From the NCBI RefSeq assembly GCF_000482385.1, contig NZ_KI519393.1:28393-92392 (forward strand): 64,000 bases of DNA, in the 5' to 3' direction. Shown here piece after piece: positions 8,258 through 17,500 of the stretch (position 1 is its first letter; every line of letters starts with the position of its first letter). The translations under genes and the position numbers were made by a program. This DNA comes from Nocardia sp. CNY236 (GTDB taxonomy: Bacteria; Actinomycetota; Actinomycetes; Mycobacteriales; Mycobacteriaceae). The notes beneath the pieces were generated by a model. That model ran no database searches. It was not told the origin of the DNA and saw only the letters and a program-made list of their open reading frames with translations.

Positions 8258-9321
8258 CGCACCACCTCCGGAGTCACCAGTCCCAGTTCTCGATCACCCA
8301 ATCCGGCGAAGTATACGTCCACCTGCGCGCGTGTGACATCCGCCAGCGTCGCGGGCGACCACTGTGGGTTGCGGTCCTTGTCGATCACCTGAGCACGAAT
8401 ACCTTCGACCAGATCGAGGGAAGCCAGCGATGCGATGGATACACGATACTCTTCGTTCAGCACCGCCTCCAGGCTCGGCGTGGTCCTGGCCGAGCGCAGC
8501 GAGCGCAGCGTGGCCTCCAGCGCGATCGGTGATTTGGCCAGTATCTCGGTGGCCGCGGCATGCGCCTGGGGCGATTCGTGTGCCCGAAGCCGCGTGACGA
8601 TCTCCGGTACGGAATCGGCGCTGTAGCAGGCGTCGATCCACTCCTGGTGGGCGATCAGGGTGGATTCCGGCGCATCGGTCGCACATTTGGCCACTGCGAC
8701 CTCGGCACTTTCGCTACGCAAAGTGTCGAACAGAGCGGGCAGGTGTTCGGTGGCGACGAAATAGTCGGCGAAGCCAGCCGCAATGGCATCACCAGGACTC
8801 ATTCGCGCGCAGGTGAGTGCGATATGGGTGCCGATTTCGCCTGGGGCGCGCGTGAGCAGATAGGTACCGCCGACATCCGGAACGAAACCGATGCCGACCT
8901 CGGGCATGCCGATCGTGGATCGTTCGGTGACGATGCGATGGCTGCCGTGCCCGGAAAGGCCGACCCCACCGCCCATCACGATGCCATCCATCACCACGAC
9001 GTACGGCTTCGGGTAGCGGCCGATCAGCGCATTGAGGATGTACTCGTCTCGCCAGAACCGGCCTGTTGCCGAATCGGTGTTCGTGGCCCCGCTTTTCGCA
9101 TCGTCGTGAATGGCGACGATATCGCCGCCGGCGCACAAGCCGCGCTCCCCCGCACCGGTGACGACGACGGTGCGCACCGCGTCGTTGTCCGCCCACGCAC
9201 GCAACGCGTCGGTGATGGTGGTGACCATCGCATGATTCAGTGCATTGATCGCTCTGGGCCGGTTCAGCGTGATCCAGCCCAGCCCGTCACGCTGCTCGAG
9301 CAGGACTTCCGGTTCCGTCAT
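8254..9321 (-). CDS. 3-hydroxyisobutyryl-CoA hydrolase
   Basis: The 355-residue crotonase-fold protein releases free 3-hydroxyisobutyrate from its CoA ester, the step that distinguishes valine from isoleucine breakdown. It shows the HIBCH features: LCAGGDIVAIHDDAKSG, the catalytic glutamate segment MPEVGIGFVPDVGGTYLL, and the C-terminal region with LASLDLVEGIRAQVIDKD and NPQWSPATL, which is the family's distinctive tail (typical length about 350). The ATG at 9321 overlaps the upstream dehydrogenase stop by four bases; longer upstream reading frames in the same phase are antisense-quality sequence. In M. tuberculosis the mmsA-fadE9-mmsB set lacks this gene in between, as far as I recall. Confidence 0.92.
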   Translation of the reverse strand: MTEPEVLLEQRDGLGWITLNRPRAINALNHAMVTTITDALRAWADNDAVRTVVVTGAGERGLCAGGDIVAIHDDAKSGATNTDSATGRFWRDEYILNALIGRYPKPYVVVMDGIVMGGGVGLSGHGSHRIVTERSTIGMPEVGIGFVPDVGGTYLLTRAPGEIGTHIALTCARMSPGDAIAAGFADYFVATEHLPALFDTLRSESAEVAVAKCATDAPESTLIAHQEWIDACYSADSVPEIVTRLRAHESPQAHAAATEILAKSPIALEATLRSLRSARTTPSLEAVLNEEYRVSIASLASLDLVEGIRAQVIDKDRNPQWSPATLADVTRAQVDVYFAGLGDRELGLVTPEVVR

Positions 9322-10457
9322 ACCGCTCCTACCACCGAGCGGGCGACGACCACCCGCATGATTTCGTTTGTCCCCTCGAGGATTTGATGCACGCGTAGAT
9401 CCCGGACGATCTTCTCCACGCCGTATTCGACCAGATACCCATAGCCGCCGTGGAGTTGTAGCGCCTTGTTGGCGACGTCGAAGCCGGCGTCGGTGGCGAA
9501 GCGCTTGGCCATGGCGCACAGTTCCACCTTGTCCGCCGCGTCGGCGTCCAATGCGGCCGCAGCCCGCCACAGCAGCGTGCGCGCGGCCTCCAATCCGGTC
9601 CGCATGTCCGCGAGGTCGAATTGCAGTGCCTGGTTCGTCGACAGCGGTGCGCCGAACGCATGCCGCTCGGCGAGATACGGCACAGTCTTGTCCAGCGCAG
9701 CCTGCGCGCCGCCGACCGAGCACGCGGCAATGTTGAGCCGGCCGCCATTGAGCCCGTTCATCGCAATGCGAAAACCGTCGCCCTCGGCGCCGAGCCGGTT
9801 GGCTGCGGGTACTCGAGCGTCGGTGAAGATCACTTGGCGGGTCGGCTGAGCCTTCCACCCCATCTTCTTCTCGTTGGCACCGAACGACAGACCCGGGGTA
9901 TCGGCAGGCACGATGAACGCCGAGATACCCCGCGCCCCCGCATCACTCGTGCGTGCCATGACGATGTAGACGTCGGTGGCTCCCGCACCGGAGATGAACT
10001 GCTTGACGCCGTTGACAACGTAGTCGTCCCCATCGCGCACGGCTTTGGTGCTCAACGCCGCCGCATCCGAACCGACGCCCGGTTCGGTGAGCGCATAGCT
10101 GCCCAGCTGCTCCATTCTGGTCAGCGACGGCAACCATCGTCGGCGCTGGTCGTCGTCGCCGTAGTGGTCGATCATCCAGGCTGCCATGTTGTGGATGGAG
10201 ATGTAGGCGGCGATGGTCGGACAACCAGTGGCCAACTGTTCGAAGATGCGTACGGCATCGAGCCGGCGTAGCCCCGAACCGCCCACATCCGAGCGCACAG
10301 AAATGCCACCGAGGCCGAGCGGACCGGCCTTGCGCAGCACGTCGATCGGAAAGTGTCCCCGCTGGTCCCAGTCCAGCGCGTTCGGCGCCAGGTACTCGTC
10401 GGCGAATCCGCGCGCGGTATCGCGGATGGCCTTCTCTGCGTCGTCGAGTGCAAACAT
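9318..10457 (-). CDS. Acyl-CoA dehydrogenase, probably isobutyryl-CoA dehydrogenase (FadE9-like)
   Basis: The 379-residue flavoprotein has both acyl-CoA dehydrogenase signatures: ALTEPGVGSDAAALSTKA near residue 127 and the C-terminal catalytic-base and FAD region ending QILEGTNEIMRVVVARSV, with the glutamate of LEGTNE. The ALQLHGGYGY motif of the FAD site is also present. It introduces the alpha-beta double bond into a short branched acyl-CoA, passing electrons to ETF. Substrate assignment as isobutyryl-CoA rests on its operon place between mmsA and the hydroxyisobutyryl-CoA hydrolase, which it overlaps by four bases. Confidence 0.9.
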   Translation of the reverse strand: MFALDDAEKAIRDTARGFADEYLAPNALDWDQRGHFPIDVLRKAGPLGLGGISVRSDVGGSGLRRLDAVRIFEQLATGCPTIAAYISIHNMAAWMIDHYGDDDQRRRWLPSLTRMEQLGSYALTEPGVGSDAAALSTKAVRDGDDYVVNGVKQFISGAGATDVYIVMARTSDAGARGISAFIVPADTPGLSFGANEKKMGWKAQPTRQVIFTDARVPAANRLGAEGDGFRIAMNGLNGGRLNIAACSVGGAQAALDKTVPYLAERHAFGAPLSTNQALQFDLADMRTGLEAARTLLWRAAAALDADAADKVELCAMAKRFATDAGFDVANKALQLHGGYGYLVEYGVEKIVRDLRVHQILEGTNEIMRVVVARSVVGAV

Positions 10458-10460
10458 CGG

Positions 10461-11993
10461 TCAGTCCATCGTGGGGATGACGAATGCGTTGGCGTCCGAA
10501 TCGGCGACCCGATCGCGGGACATCGTGCCCCGCATCCCTTCGGGCCAACGCTGGGTAACGGTCTTGGTCTTGGTGTAGAAACGAATCGAATCCGGTCCAT
10601 GCTGGTTCAGGTCGCCGAATCCAGAACGCTTCCAACCACCGAAGGTGTGATAGGCGATCGGCACCGGGATCGGCACATTGATGCCGACCATTCCGACCTG
10701 CACCCGGGAAGCAAAATCGCGGGCAGTGTCGCCGTCACGGGTGAAGATCGCCACACCGTTGCCGTACTGGTGCTCGTTGGCCAGGCGCAACCCTGCCTCG
10801 TAGTCCTCGGCGCGGACCACGCTGAGCACCGGACCGAAGATCTCCTCGCGGTAGATCCGCATCTCCGGCGTGACCTTGTCGAACAACGTTGCGCCGACGA
10901 AGTAGCCGTCCTCGGCGCCTGCCACCACCAGACCACGACCGTCGGCCACCAACTCGGCACCCTCATCGATGCCGAGCTGGATGTAGTCGTGGACTCGGTG
11001 CACCGCATCCTGACCCACCAACGGGCCGTAGTCGACGCCGGGGTCGTCGGAGCGGCCGATAGTCAGCTTGCGCACCCGCTCGGTCAGTTTGGCCACCAGC
11101 CGGTCTGCAGTGCGGGCTCCGACCGGCACGGCGACCGAAATGGCCATACAGCGCTCCCCGGCGGAGCCATAGCCTGCACCGATCAGCTGGTCGGCGACGT
11201 CATCGAGGTCGGCATCGGGCATCACGATCGCGTGATTCTTCGCGCCGCCGAAGCACTGGGCGCGCTTGCCGTTCGCCGTCGCAGTCCGGTAGATGTACTG
11301 CGCGATCGGTGTGGAGCCGACGAAACCGACGGCCTGAATCCGTGGATCGCCCAATAGGGTGTCGACAGCGTCTTTGCCTCCGTTGACCACGTTGAAGACT
11401 CCGGCGGGCAGACCCGCTTCGAGGAACAACTCCGCGAGCCGCAGCGGCACCGAGGGGTCGCGTTCGGACGGCTTGAGCACGAATGCGTTCCCTGTAGCCA
11501 GGGCCGGGCCCGCCTTCCACAACGGAATCATCGCCGGGAAATTGAACGGAGTGATGCCGGCGACAACCCCCAGCGGCTGACGCATCGAGTAGACATCGAT
11601 TCCGGCGCCTGCGCCTTCGGTGTATTCACCCTTGAGCAGATGCGGAATGCCGGCGGCGAATTCGATGACCTCCAGACCACGCTGGATGTCGCCCCTGGCG
11701 TCGGCAATGGTCTTGCCATGCTCGGAAGACAACAGCGCAGCGAGGGAGTCCATCTCGTCCTGTACCAGAGTCAGGAACTTCATCAACACCCGTGCCCGCT
11801 TCTGCGGATTGTGCGCGGCCCACGCCGGTTGTGCGGCCTCGGCGACCGCGATAGCCGCCTCGACCTCGGATGCGCTCGCCAACGGCACCCGTGCCTGTAC
11901 CCGGCCGAGATTGGGATCGAAGACATCACCGAACGCACCGGACGTGCCCGACACATGCCGACCACCGACGAAGTGAGTGAGCTCGCGAACCAT
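10461..11993 (-). CDS. mmsA: Methylmalonate-semialdehyde dehydrogenase (CoA-acylating)
   Basis: The 510-residue aldehyde dehydrogenase converts methylmalonate semialdehyde, CoA and NAD(+) to propionyl-CoA, NADH and CO2. The characteristic MmsA features are visible: GITPFNFPAMIPLW, the NAD-loop VGSTPIAQYIY, the catalytic cysteine in AGERCMAISVAV, and GVGINVPIPVPIAYHTFGG-like C-terminus (VGMVGINVPIPVP). The ATG at 11993 is preceded by GAGAGGGG. It is the first gene of the leftward operon and lies 3 bases before the acyl-CoA dehydrogenase. Its product propionyl-CoA would feed the AccA3/AccD5/AccE5 carboxylase encoded in the same window. Confidence 0.94.
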   Translation of the reverse strand: MVRELTHFVGGRHVSGTSGAFGDVFDPNLGRVQARVPLASASEVEAAIAVAEAAQPAWAAHNPQKRARVLMKFLTLVQDEMDSLAALLSSEHGKTIADARGDIQRGLEVIEFAAGIPHLLKGEYTEGAGAGIDVYSMRQPLGVVAGITPFNFPAMIPLWKAGPALATGNAFVLKPSERDPSVPLRLAELFLEAGLPAGVFNVVNGGKDAVDTLLGDPRIQAVGFVGSTPIAQYIYRTATANGKRAQCFGGAKNHAIVMPDADLDDVADQLIGAGYGSAGERCMAISVAVPVGARTADRLVAKLTERVRKLTIGRSDDPGVDYGPLVGQDAVHRVHDYIQLGIDEGAELVADGRGLVVAGAEDGYFVGATLFDKVTPEMRIYREEIFGPVLSVVRAEDYEAGLRLANEHQYGNGVAIFTRDGDTARDFASRVQVGMVGINVPIPVPIAYHTFGGWKRSGFGDLNQHGPDSIRFYTKTKTVTQRWPEGMRGTMSRDRVADSDANAFVIPTMD

Positions 11994-12043
11994 GCCAGTC
12001 CCCTCTCGTAAACCGAACAGGCCACCACGAATCAGTATCCGGC

Positions 12044-12060
12044 CATCCTATAGTCGGATG
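12044..12060. promoter_or_regulatory. Candidate operator/promoter of the valine operon
   Basis: The 225 bases between the divergent mmsA and amidohydrolase genes contain CATCC and GGATG arms seven bases apart. Next to them on the leftward strand is a TATTAT hexamer (from 12062-12070) that could be a -10 element for mmsA about 70 bases upstream of its ATG. The repeat is short and may be chance. Confidence 0.25.
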
Positions 12061-12218
12061 TCCAATAATAGCAGGGCTCGCCCCATCGTGACACAGTGCG
12101 CTCGCTGGGCGGATCGACGGCGCTCCCGAGGCGACGAACGGCGTCAATTCCCAGGCGGCACACCGCGAAACGTGTGACAATCGCCGGGCAGACCATCGAC
12201 TCGGTTGGGACGGCGAGC

Positions 12219-13289
12219 ATGGAATTCTCCGACCTTCGGATCATCGACGCGCACATTCACCAATGGGATCCGTTCACGACGCCGAGGCAGTTGGGCACGA
12301 TCTCGAAGCTGATTCGGCTGGTGCCGGTGCCGATGCAGGTGGTCGCACTCCTCGTGCCGCGGCGCGATCGGCAGTTCGCCGGAGATCCCAGCGCCTACCT
12401 GCGGCCGTATCTCCCCGCCGACTATCGCGCCGACATCGGCAAGGCCGCGATCGACGTGGCGGCGCACGTCGAAGCCGAATGGTCATCACGAGGACCACTG
12501 GGCAAGGCCGACGAAACCGCGTGGGTTGCGAGCTTGCCGCTGCGTACGGCTCCACGGCTCGGTGCGATACTCGCCGGCGGTGACCCGGCGGCGCCCGGAT
12601 TCGCCCAGTTGCTGGACGCGCATGCCGCGGCGTCACCCCTGCTGCGCGGCATCCGTACCATTGCCGCCCATCATCCCGATCCCGGCGTGCGGTCGTTCAC
12701 CGACAAGCCCGGCAGGCTCACCACCAAGGCATTCTTGGACGGCTTCGCACAGCTGGCCGACCGTGGTCTGTCCTTCGAAGCATGGGTCTACTCACACTCC
12801 ATTCCCGACGTCACCGCCTTGGCCGAGCGCTATCCCGAAGTACCGATCGTCCTGAATCACCTCGGTACCCCTGCGGGCATTGTCGGCGCAGTCGGCAGAC
12901 ATACCGGCACACACCCCGGAGTACGCAGACAACTGCTGGTGCAATGGCGCGACAATCTCGCCGCGCTGGCTTCCCGACCCAATACGGTCGCGAAGGTCAG
13001 CGGCCTGATGATGCCGATTCTCGGCCACCCCGTCCCTCCGCGCGGCACATCGACCCCCGTGCCGCACCTGCTCGACCGAGTCGGCCCATTGGTCGAGCAC
13101 GCCCTCGACGTCTTCGGCGCCGACCGCCTGATCTGGGGCTCCAACTACCCGGTGGACAAGCCGATCACCAGCATCGCCGGCAGTATCGAAACCATCGCGC
13201 GTGCGATATCCGGCCACGGGGGTCATCGCCCGGAACTCGAGCAGGTCTTCCGGGCCGTCGCACAACGTGTCTATCGGATCCCCGATTGA
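12219..13289 (+). CDS. Amidohydrolase-2 family metal-dependent hydrolase
   Basis: The 356-residue protein belongs to the TIM-barrel amidohydrolases related to ACMSD: the N-terminal metal motif IIDAHIHQWD (HxH-like DAHIH), a central PIVLNHLGTPAG with the metal-binding histidine, and the C-terminal LIWGSNYPVDKP with the catalytic aspartate region. Such enzymes hydrolyse lactones or amides or decarboxylate. The ATG at 12219 is chosen since family similarity begins directly there; upstream frame is arginine-rich nonsense. It is divergent from the valine operon and convergent with the SWIM protein gene, so no operon partner helps to name its substrate. Confidence 0.82.
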   Translation: MEFSDLRIIDAHIHQWDPFTTPRQLGTISKLIRLVPVPMQVVALLVPRRDRQFAGDPSAYLRPYLPADYRADIGKAAIDVAAHVEAEWSSRGPLGKADETAWVASLPLRTAPRLGAILAGGDPAAPGFAQLLDAHAAASPLLRGIRTIAAHHPDPGVRSFTDKPGRLTTKAFLDGFAQLADRGLSFEAWVYSHSIPDVTALAERYPEVPIVLNHLGTPAGIVGAVGRHTGTHPGVRRQLLVQWRDNLAALASRPNTVAKVSGLMMPILGHPVPPRGTSTPVPHLLDRVGPLVEHALDVFGADRLIWGSNYPVDKPITSIAGSIETIARAISGHGGHRPELEQVFRAVAQRVYRIPD

Positions 13290-13294
13290 TCCCT

Positions 13295-14068
13295 TCAGCG
13301 CGCGTCGTCGAACGACCGGTACAGTCCGTTGAGCTCGCGCAGGCCGGCGGCAGCGATCGTCTCATCGGCCGCGCTCGCGCGTAGCGCTCGCAGTAGCAAC
13401 TGCGGGTCCAAATCCGCTGGCGCAGGGCGAAAGTCGACGCTGGGCAGCCCTGGCAAGACGAGGTCGTCGCCGTAGATGTCGGTGGAGGCGTGGTGCTGTA
13501 CCGTGCGTTCGATGCCACCGATCAGCGTGTCGAGATCGAGACCGCGCAGCGTGAGAAGCTCGTGTGGACGTTCGTCGATTCGCTCGGCCAATAGGTAGCA
13601 CACTGCCGCCGCATGCTTGCACGGCCAACCAGGGTCGGGACACGAACAGGTGACATCCACATCCGCGCCCGACGCCGGCACGAGCAGTGGCCCGAGCTCG
13701 GTGGGCAATGCGCCGGATACGACCTCGGCGAGCATGCCCGGCGTCGAACGCACGGTCTCGAACAGCGCCGCGAGTTCATCCGGACCCAGTGGCCGCACGG
13801 TGAAGGTCACGGTGAACGGACGCGGTTGGCTGCCCTGCACTTCTGCAGCCACGGAACCGGGTTCGACATGATAGCTCACCACCTGGCCCGCTCGGGCATA
13901 GGTGCGGCCACGCGCCAGGCGGCCGGGCTCGCCCACGTGCTCCATCCATTCCACCACCGCCTTCCCCCACCAGGTGCGAGCGAACGCGCCGCGGCGACTG
14001 CGGGCTGCCATGCCGCCACGCACCGGCCGCCTCTTGCCGTACTCGGAGTAGTCGACGAACGGACTCAT
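13295..14068 (-). CDS. SWIM zinc-finger protein partner of the SNF2 helicase
   Basis: The 257-residue protein carries a SWIM zinc finger (CxCx(n)CxH) in VTCSCPDPGWPCKHAAAVCY around residue 140. The N-terminus (KRRPVRGGMAARSRRGAF and WWGKAVVEWME) is typical of the actinobacterial SWIM proteins that always sit beside an HepA-type SNF2 ATPase. SWIM domains bind nucleic acid or proteins. The start ATG at 14068 overlaps the helicase stop (ATGA), so the two are made together and probably form one complex in DNA or nucleoprotein maintenance. The exact process is not known. Confidence 0.85.
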   Translation of the reverse strand: MSPFVDYSEYGKRRPVRGGMAARSRRGAFARTWWGKAVVEWMEHVGEPGRLARGRTYARAGQVVSYHVEPGSVAAEVQGSQPRPFTVTFTVRPLGPDELAALFETVRSTPGMLAEVVSGALPTELGPLLVPASGADVDVTCSCPDPGWPCKHAAAVCYLLAERIDERPHELLTLRGLDLDTLIGGIERTVQHHASTDIYGDDLVLPGLPSVDFRPAPADLDPQLLLRALRASAADETIAAAGLRELNGLYRSFDDAR

Positions 14069-16929
14069 TCCCCCACCGCCGTGGCGCCCAGAGAGAACAG
14101 GTCGTGCAACTCGTCGGTACTCAGATCGGTGATCCAGTTCTCGCCGGCGCCGACCGCCAGATCAGCGAGCTGGCGCTTGCTGGTGATCATCTCGTCGATG
14201 CGCTCCTCGACGGTGTCCACACATACCACCTTGCGCACCTGAACATTGCGTTGCTGCCCGATCCGAAAAGTGCGGTCGGTAGCTTGATTCTCGACAGCGG
14301 GATTCCACCAGCGGTCCAGGTGGACAACATGGTTGGCGGCCGTGAGATTGAGCCCGGTACCGCCTGCCCGCAACGACAACAGCATGAGGGGCGGGCCGTC
14401 GGGAGCCTGGAAACCCCTGACCATCTCCTCACGCTTGTTCTTCGGCACACCACCGTGCAGGAACGGCGCGACCACGCCGAATCGTTCGGCCAGATACGGC
14501 GCGACCAGTTCACCGAACTCGCGGAACTGGGTGAAGAGCAATACCTTTTCACCGTCGGCGAGCACCGCGTCCACCACATCCTCGACGAGGGCGAGTTTTC
14601 CGGACCGGTGGGCTCCGCGGCGCAGCACACCGGACCCGTCTCCGAGAAAATGTGCCGGATGGTTACAGACTTGTTTGAGCCGGGTCAGTGCGCTCAGCAC
14701 CGCACCCCGGCGAGCCATCTCGTCAGCGGCTTCGATCGTGGCGAGCATGTCGTCGACGACCGCTTGGTAGAGCGCAGCTTGCTCGGCAGTCAGGTTGGCT
14801 CGCGCCGTCATCTCGAATTTCCGTGGAAGGTCGGTGATCACGGTGGGGTCGGTCTTCACCCGGCGCAACACGAAGGGTCGAGTCAGCCAACGCAAGCGAC
14901 TGATCGCGTTCTGGTCGCGTTCGCGTTCGATGGGCACCGCGAAGCGGGCACGAAACGACTGCGGGCTGCCGAGCACCTTCGGCATGACGAAATCCATGAT
15001 CGCGCGCAGCTCTTCCAATCGGTTCTCCACGGGAGTTCCAGTGAGCGCCACTCGGTGTCGCGCGCGCAACGACCGCGCCGCCTGCGCTTGCCTGCTTCCC
15101 GAATTCTTGATGTGTTGGGCCTCATCGAGAACGACACGGTCCCATCGCTGCCGGCCGAGTTCGGCGATATCGCGGCCGAGGAGCGTGTAGGTGGTGATCA
15201 CCAGATCCGCCGCTGCGACCGCCTCGTCCAGTCCTGCACCCGTCCGACGCCCCGCGCCGTGGTGTACCCATACGCGCAGATCCGGGGCGAAGCGTGCAGC
15301 CTCTCGCTGCCAGTTGCCGACCACCGACATGGGACACACCAACAATGCCGGGCCCGGTGGCTCGGCGAGTTCCGCCGGGCCCGTCACCTCCTCCGCGGCG
15401 GGACGCGGTGTCGCGTTCTCCCGTTCGTACATCAAGAGGGCGAGCACCTGAACGGTCTTGCCGAGTCCCATGTCATCGGCCAAGATCGCGCCGCACCCGA
15501 GCCGGCTCATCGTGGCCAGCCAGGCCAGACCACGTTGCTGGTATGGACGCAACTCGGCGTGCAACCCGATCGGCGCGGCCACCGGTGACGGTTGGCGAGT
15601 GCTATCGAGGAGGTCCGCAACCCATCCCGAGGCGGTCACCTCGCTGATCGGCACCTGCGGCACACGAGTGTTCGCGATGTCGCCGAGCAAGTCCGCGAAG
15701 GTGACCATCGAGTCACCGGCGTGTGCGGTGATATAGCGGGCGGCGGCGGCGAGCGCTTTGTGGTCTGCCCGCACCCACTGGCCGCGCACCTGAACGAGAT
15801 CGGCCGCGTTACGCAGGAGTCGATCCATCTCGGCGGCCGTCACCACCATGTCGCCGAGCGCGAGCTCCCAGCGGTAGGAGACCAGATCACCCTTGCCGAC
15901 ACAGGTGTGCGCAGCAGGCGCCGAACTGTCCACCCGCAGCCGCAGACTCGGCTCGGCGGCATTCCAGGCGCGCGGCAGCAGCAGCCGGACTCCCGCGGAG
16001 CGCAGCGCGTGCACCCCGTGCTCGACCAGGTCGAGCACCACTTCGGTGGGCAACAACATATCCAAGCTACGCACGTCACCCGGCACGTCACGCAACCGCG
16101 GATAGGCCTGCTGTGCAGGCCCGAGTTTGTCCACCGCGGTCCGGACGAGATTCGGATCACCGTGCAACGAAACCGGTTCGGGCGCCTGTTCGGAGATGCC
16201 CAGACACACCTCCAGTCGCCATAGCACCACCGCCTCCTCGGCCGCACCGAGTTCCGGCTCGTGCAGACGAAGCACCAGATCCGGTTCGTCACCGTCGGTC
16301 AGGCTGGCCCGCCATCGTTGCAGGAGGTCGGCCAACTGATAGCTTCCGCCGTCCCACGGAATATCGCCGACCAATGCGGCTACCAGCGGATGCGACGAAT
16401 CGGGCGATCCGGCCACCGCCCGGGCTATCGGATCGGTGAGTTCGGTGACCATATCATCGAGCACCGCAGCCGGATTCCCGGACACCTGGAGAGCTCGAGG
16501 CATGGCGCAGGCCAATTCCGCCAGCCAGGCACGGTGGCGCTGGCCACCGACCAGCCGCCAGCACACCCACCACTGATGGTCTTGCCTGCGTAGGTCCGGA
16601 ACGACGCGCCCGGCGCGCACCCAGCGCTCGATACCTCGAACCACATGTGCGAGGAAGCGCAGATCCCCGGATACCGCACCGACGGGGAAGTGCCCGCGCA
16701 GCAGATCGGCGGCCTCGACGGGGGCAAGTGCATGCGCGCGCACCCGTTCGGTGACAGTGCCGTCCGGTGTGCCGATCAGGACCTCGGCTCGATGCCGGAA
16801 CTTCGCGGTGCGCAGCACGCTACCCAATGGGTCGGGCAGTCCGAGGTCGCGTTCGTCGGGCACCGTGGTGGCCGGCGATTCGGACCACAGCAGTAGTCCT
16901 GAATCCGGCGACCACAGACCGTGCAGCAT
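14065..16929 (-). CDS. SNF2/HepA-type DEAD-like ATPase (954 aa)
   Basis: The C-terminal half is a full SNF2 motor: Walker A LADDMGLGKTVQVLAL near residue 490, Walker B VVLDEAQHIKN, motif III ALTGTPVENRLEELRAI, then the second RecA lobe with LLFTQFREFGELV, LLSLRAGGTGLNLTAANHV and DRTFRIGQQRNVQV. The N-terminal 450 residues are the SNF2_N-associated region found in bacterial HepA-type proteins. It uses ATP to translocate on duplex DNA and displace bound proteins. The ATG at 16929 gives MLHGLWSPDSG, the usual family start, and has GGATGGG upstream; an in-frame TTG at 16941 is a poorer choice. It overlaps the SWIM gene by four bases. Confidence 0.92.
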   Translation of the reverse strand: MLHGLWSPDSGLLLWSESPATTVPDERDLGLPDPLGSVLRTAKFRHRAEVLIGTPDGTVTERVRAHALAPVEAADLLRGHFPVGAVSGDLRFLAHVVRGIERWVRAGRVVPDLRRQDHQWWVCWRLVGGQRHRAWLAELACAMPRALQVSGNPAAVLDDMVTELTDPIARAVAGSPDSSHPLVAALVGDIPWDGGSYQLADLLQRWRASLTDGDEPDLVLRLHEPELGAAEEAVVLWRLEVCLGISEQAPEPVSLHGDPNLVRTAVDKLGPAQQAYPRLRDVPGDVRSLDMLLPTEVVLDLVEHGVHALRSAGVRLLLPRAWNAAEPSLRLRVDSSAPAAHTCVGKGDLVSYRWELALGDMVVTAAEMDRLLRNAADLVQVRGQWVRADHKALAAAARYITAHAGDSMVTFADLLGDIANTRVPQVPISEVTASGWVADLLDSTRQPSPVAAPIGLHAELRPYQQRGLAWLATMSRLGCGAILADDMGLGKTVQVLALLMYERENATPRPAAEEVTGPAELAEPPGPALLVCPMSVVGNWQREAARFAPDLRVWVHHGAGRRTGAGLDEAVAAADLVITTYTLLGRDIAELGRQRWDRVVLDEAQHIKNSGSRQAQAARSLRARHRVALTGTPVENRLEELRAIMDFVMPKVLGSPQSFRARFAVPIERERDQNAISRLRWLTRPFVLRRVKTDPTVITDLPRKFEMTARANLTAEQAALYQAVVDDMLATIEAADEMARRGAVLSALTRLKQVCNHPAHFLGDGSGVLRRGAHRSGKLALVEDVVDAVLADGEKVLLFTQFREFGELVAPYLAERFGVVAPFLHGGVPKNKREEMVRGFQAPDGPPLMLLSLRAGGTGLNLTAANHVVHLDRWWNPAVENQATDRTFRIGQQRNVQVRKVVCVDTVEERIDEMITSKRQLADLAVGAGENWITDLSTDELHDLFSLGATAVGE

Positions 16930-17036
16930 GAGCCCATCCAATCAGGTGGACCCGACGTGGCCGCGCCCACCGCAGCGCGGTCGGCACACCCGTTGTCGGC
17001 GTGGTGGGCCGAACACGGACGGCCGGCCCACCACGT

Positions 17037-17489
17037 TCACAGTGCGCGCAGCGCGTGGTGCCCGAAATGGGGATCTGCCAGCGGACGCAGCGCGACGCGC
17101 ATCAGAGCGACAGCATTGTCATCGCCGGCAATGCGATTGGATTTCAGCACCCCGCAGACGACGCATTGGTGTACGAGCACCCATTCACCGCCTCTGCGGG
17201 CGAACATGCTGACTGCCGTCATCCGGCCCCCACAGAGTTCGGCTCGATCACCGGGCACCCGGCGATCGACGTGCCGGCTGGTCAGACACTGCGGACAATG
17301 ATTGCGGTGAGCGGTACCCAGCACGACCGTCGGGACATGCAGCCGACAGCCGACACACAAGAACGTGGCAGCCGATCGCCGACCTCGCTCGTGCAACGCG
17401 CTCGTGCCGAGCACGCGGCGGGAGGCATCCTTGCCGCGCTGTGGGCGACGGTTGTCGTCCTTCCCGCGGGCGGTCTTCCTGCGTGGCAT
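17037..17489 (-). CDS. RNHCP domain zinc-ribbon protein (first of two tandem copies)
   Basis: The 150-residue product begins with a very basic tail (MPRRKTARGKDDNRRPQRG) followed by an RNHCP domain: CVGC knuckle, the diagnostic RNHCPQCLTSRHVD, and a third pair in VHQCVVCGV. The cysteine pairs predict a zinc-ribbon fold. The domain's role is unknown; its last 30 residues (LMRVALRPLADPHF) match the neighbouring copy. ATG at 17489 has GGGGTGG upstream and lies 11 bases after the stop of the second RNHCP gene, so the two share an mRNA. The basic tail, absent in the neighbour, suggests RNA or DNA contact (inference). Confidence 0.75.
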   Translation of the reverse strand: MPRRKTARGKDDNRRPQRGKDASRRVLGTSALHERGRRSAATFLCVGCRLHVPTVVLGTAHRNHCPQCLTSRHVDRRVPGDRAELCGGRMTAVSMFARRGGEWVLVHQCVVCGVLKSNRIAGDDNAVALMRVALRPLADPHFGHHALRAL

Positions 17490-17500
17490 CTCGACCACCC

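Noticed and set aside
9322..9858. 179-residue N-terminal extension of the hydroxyisobutyryl-CoA hydrolase
   Set aside because: It lies fully inside the acyl-CoA dehydrogenase gene in another frame; family similarity begins at ATG 9321.
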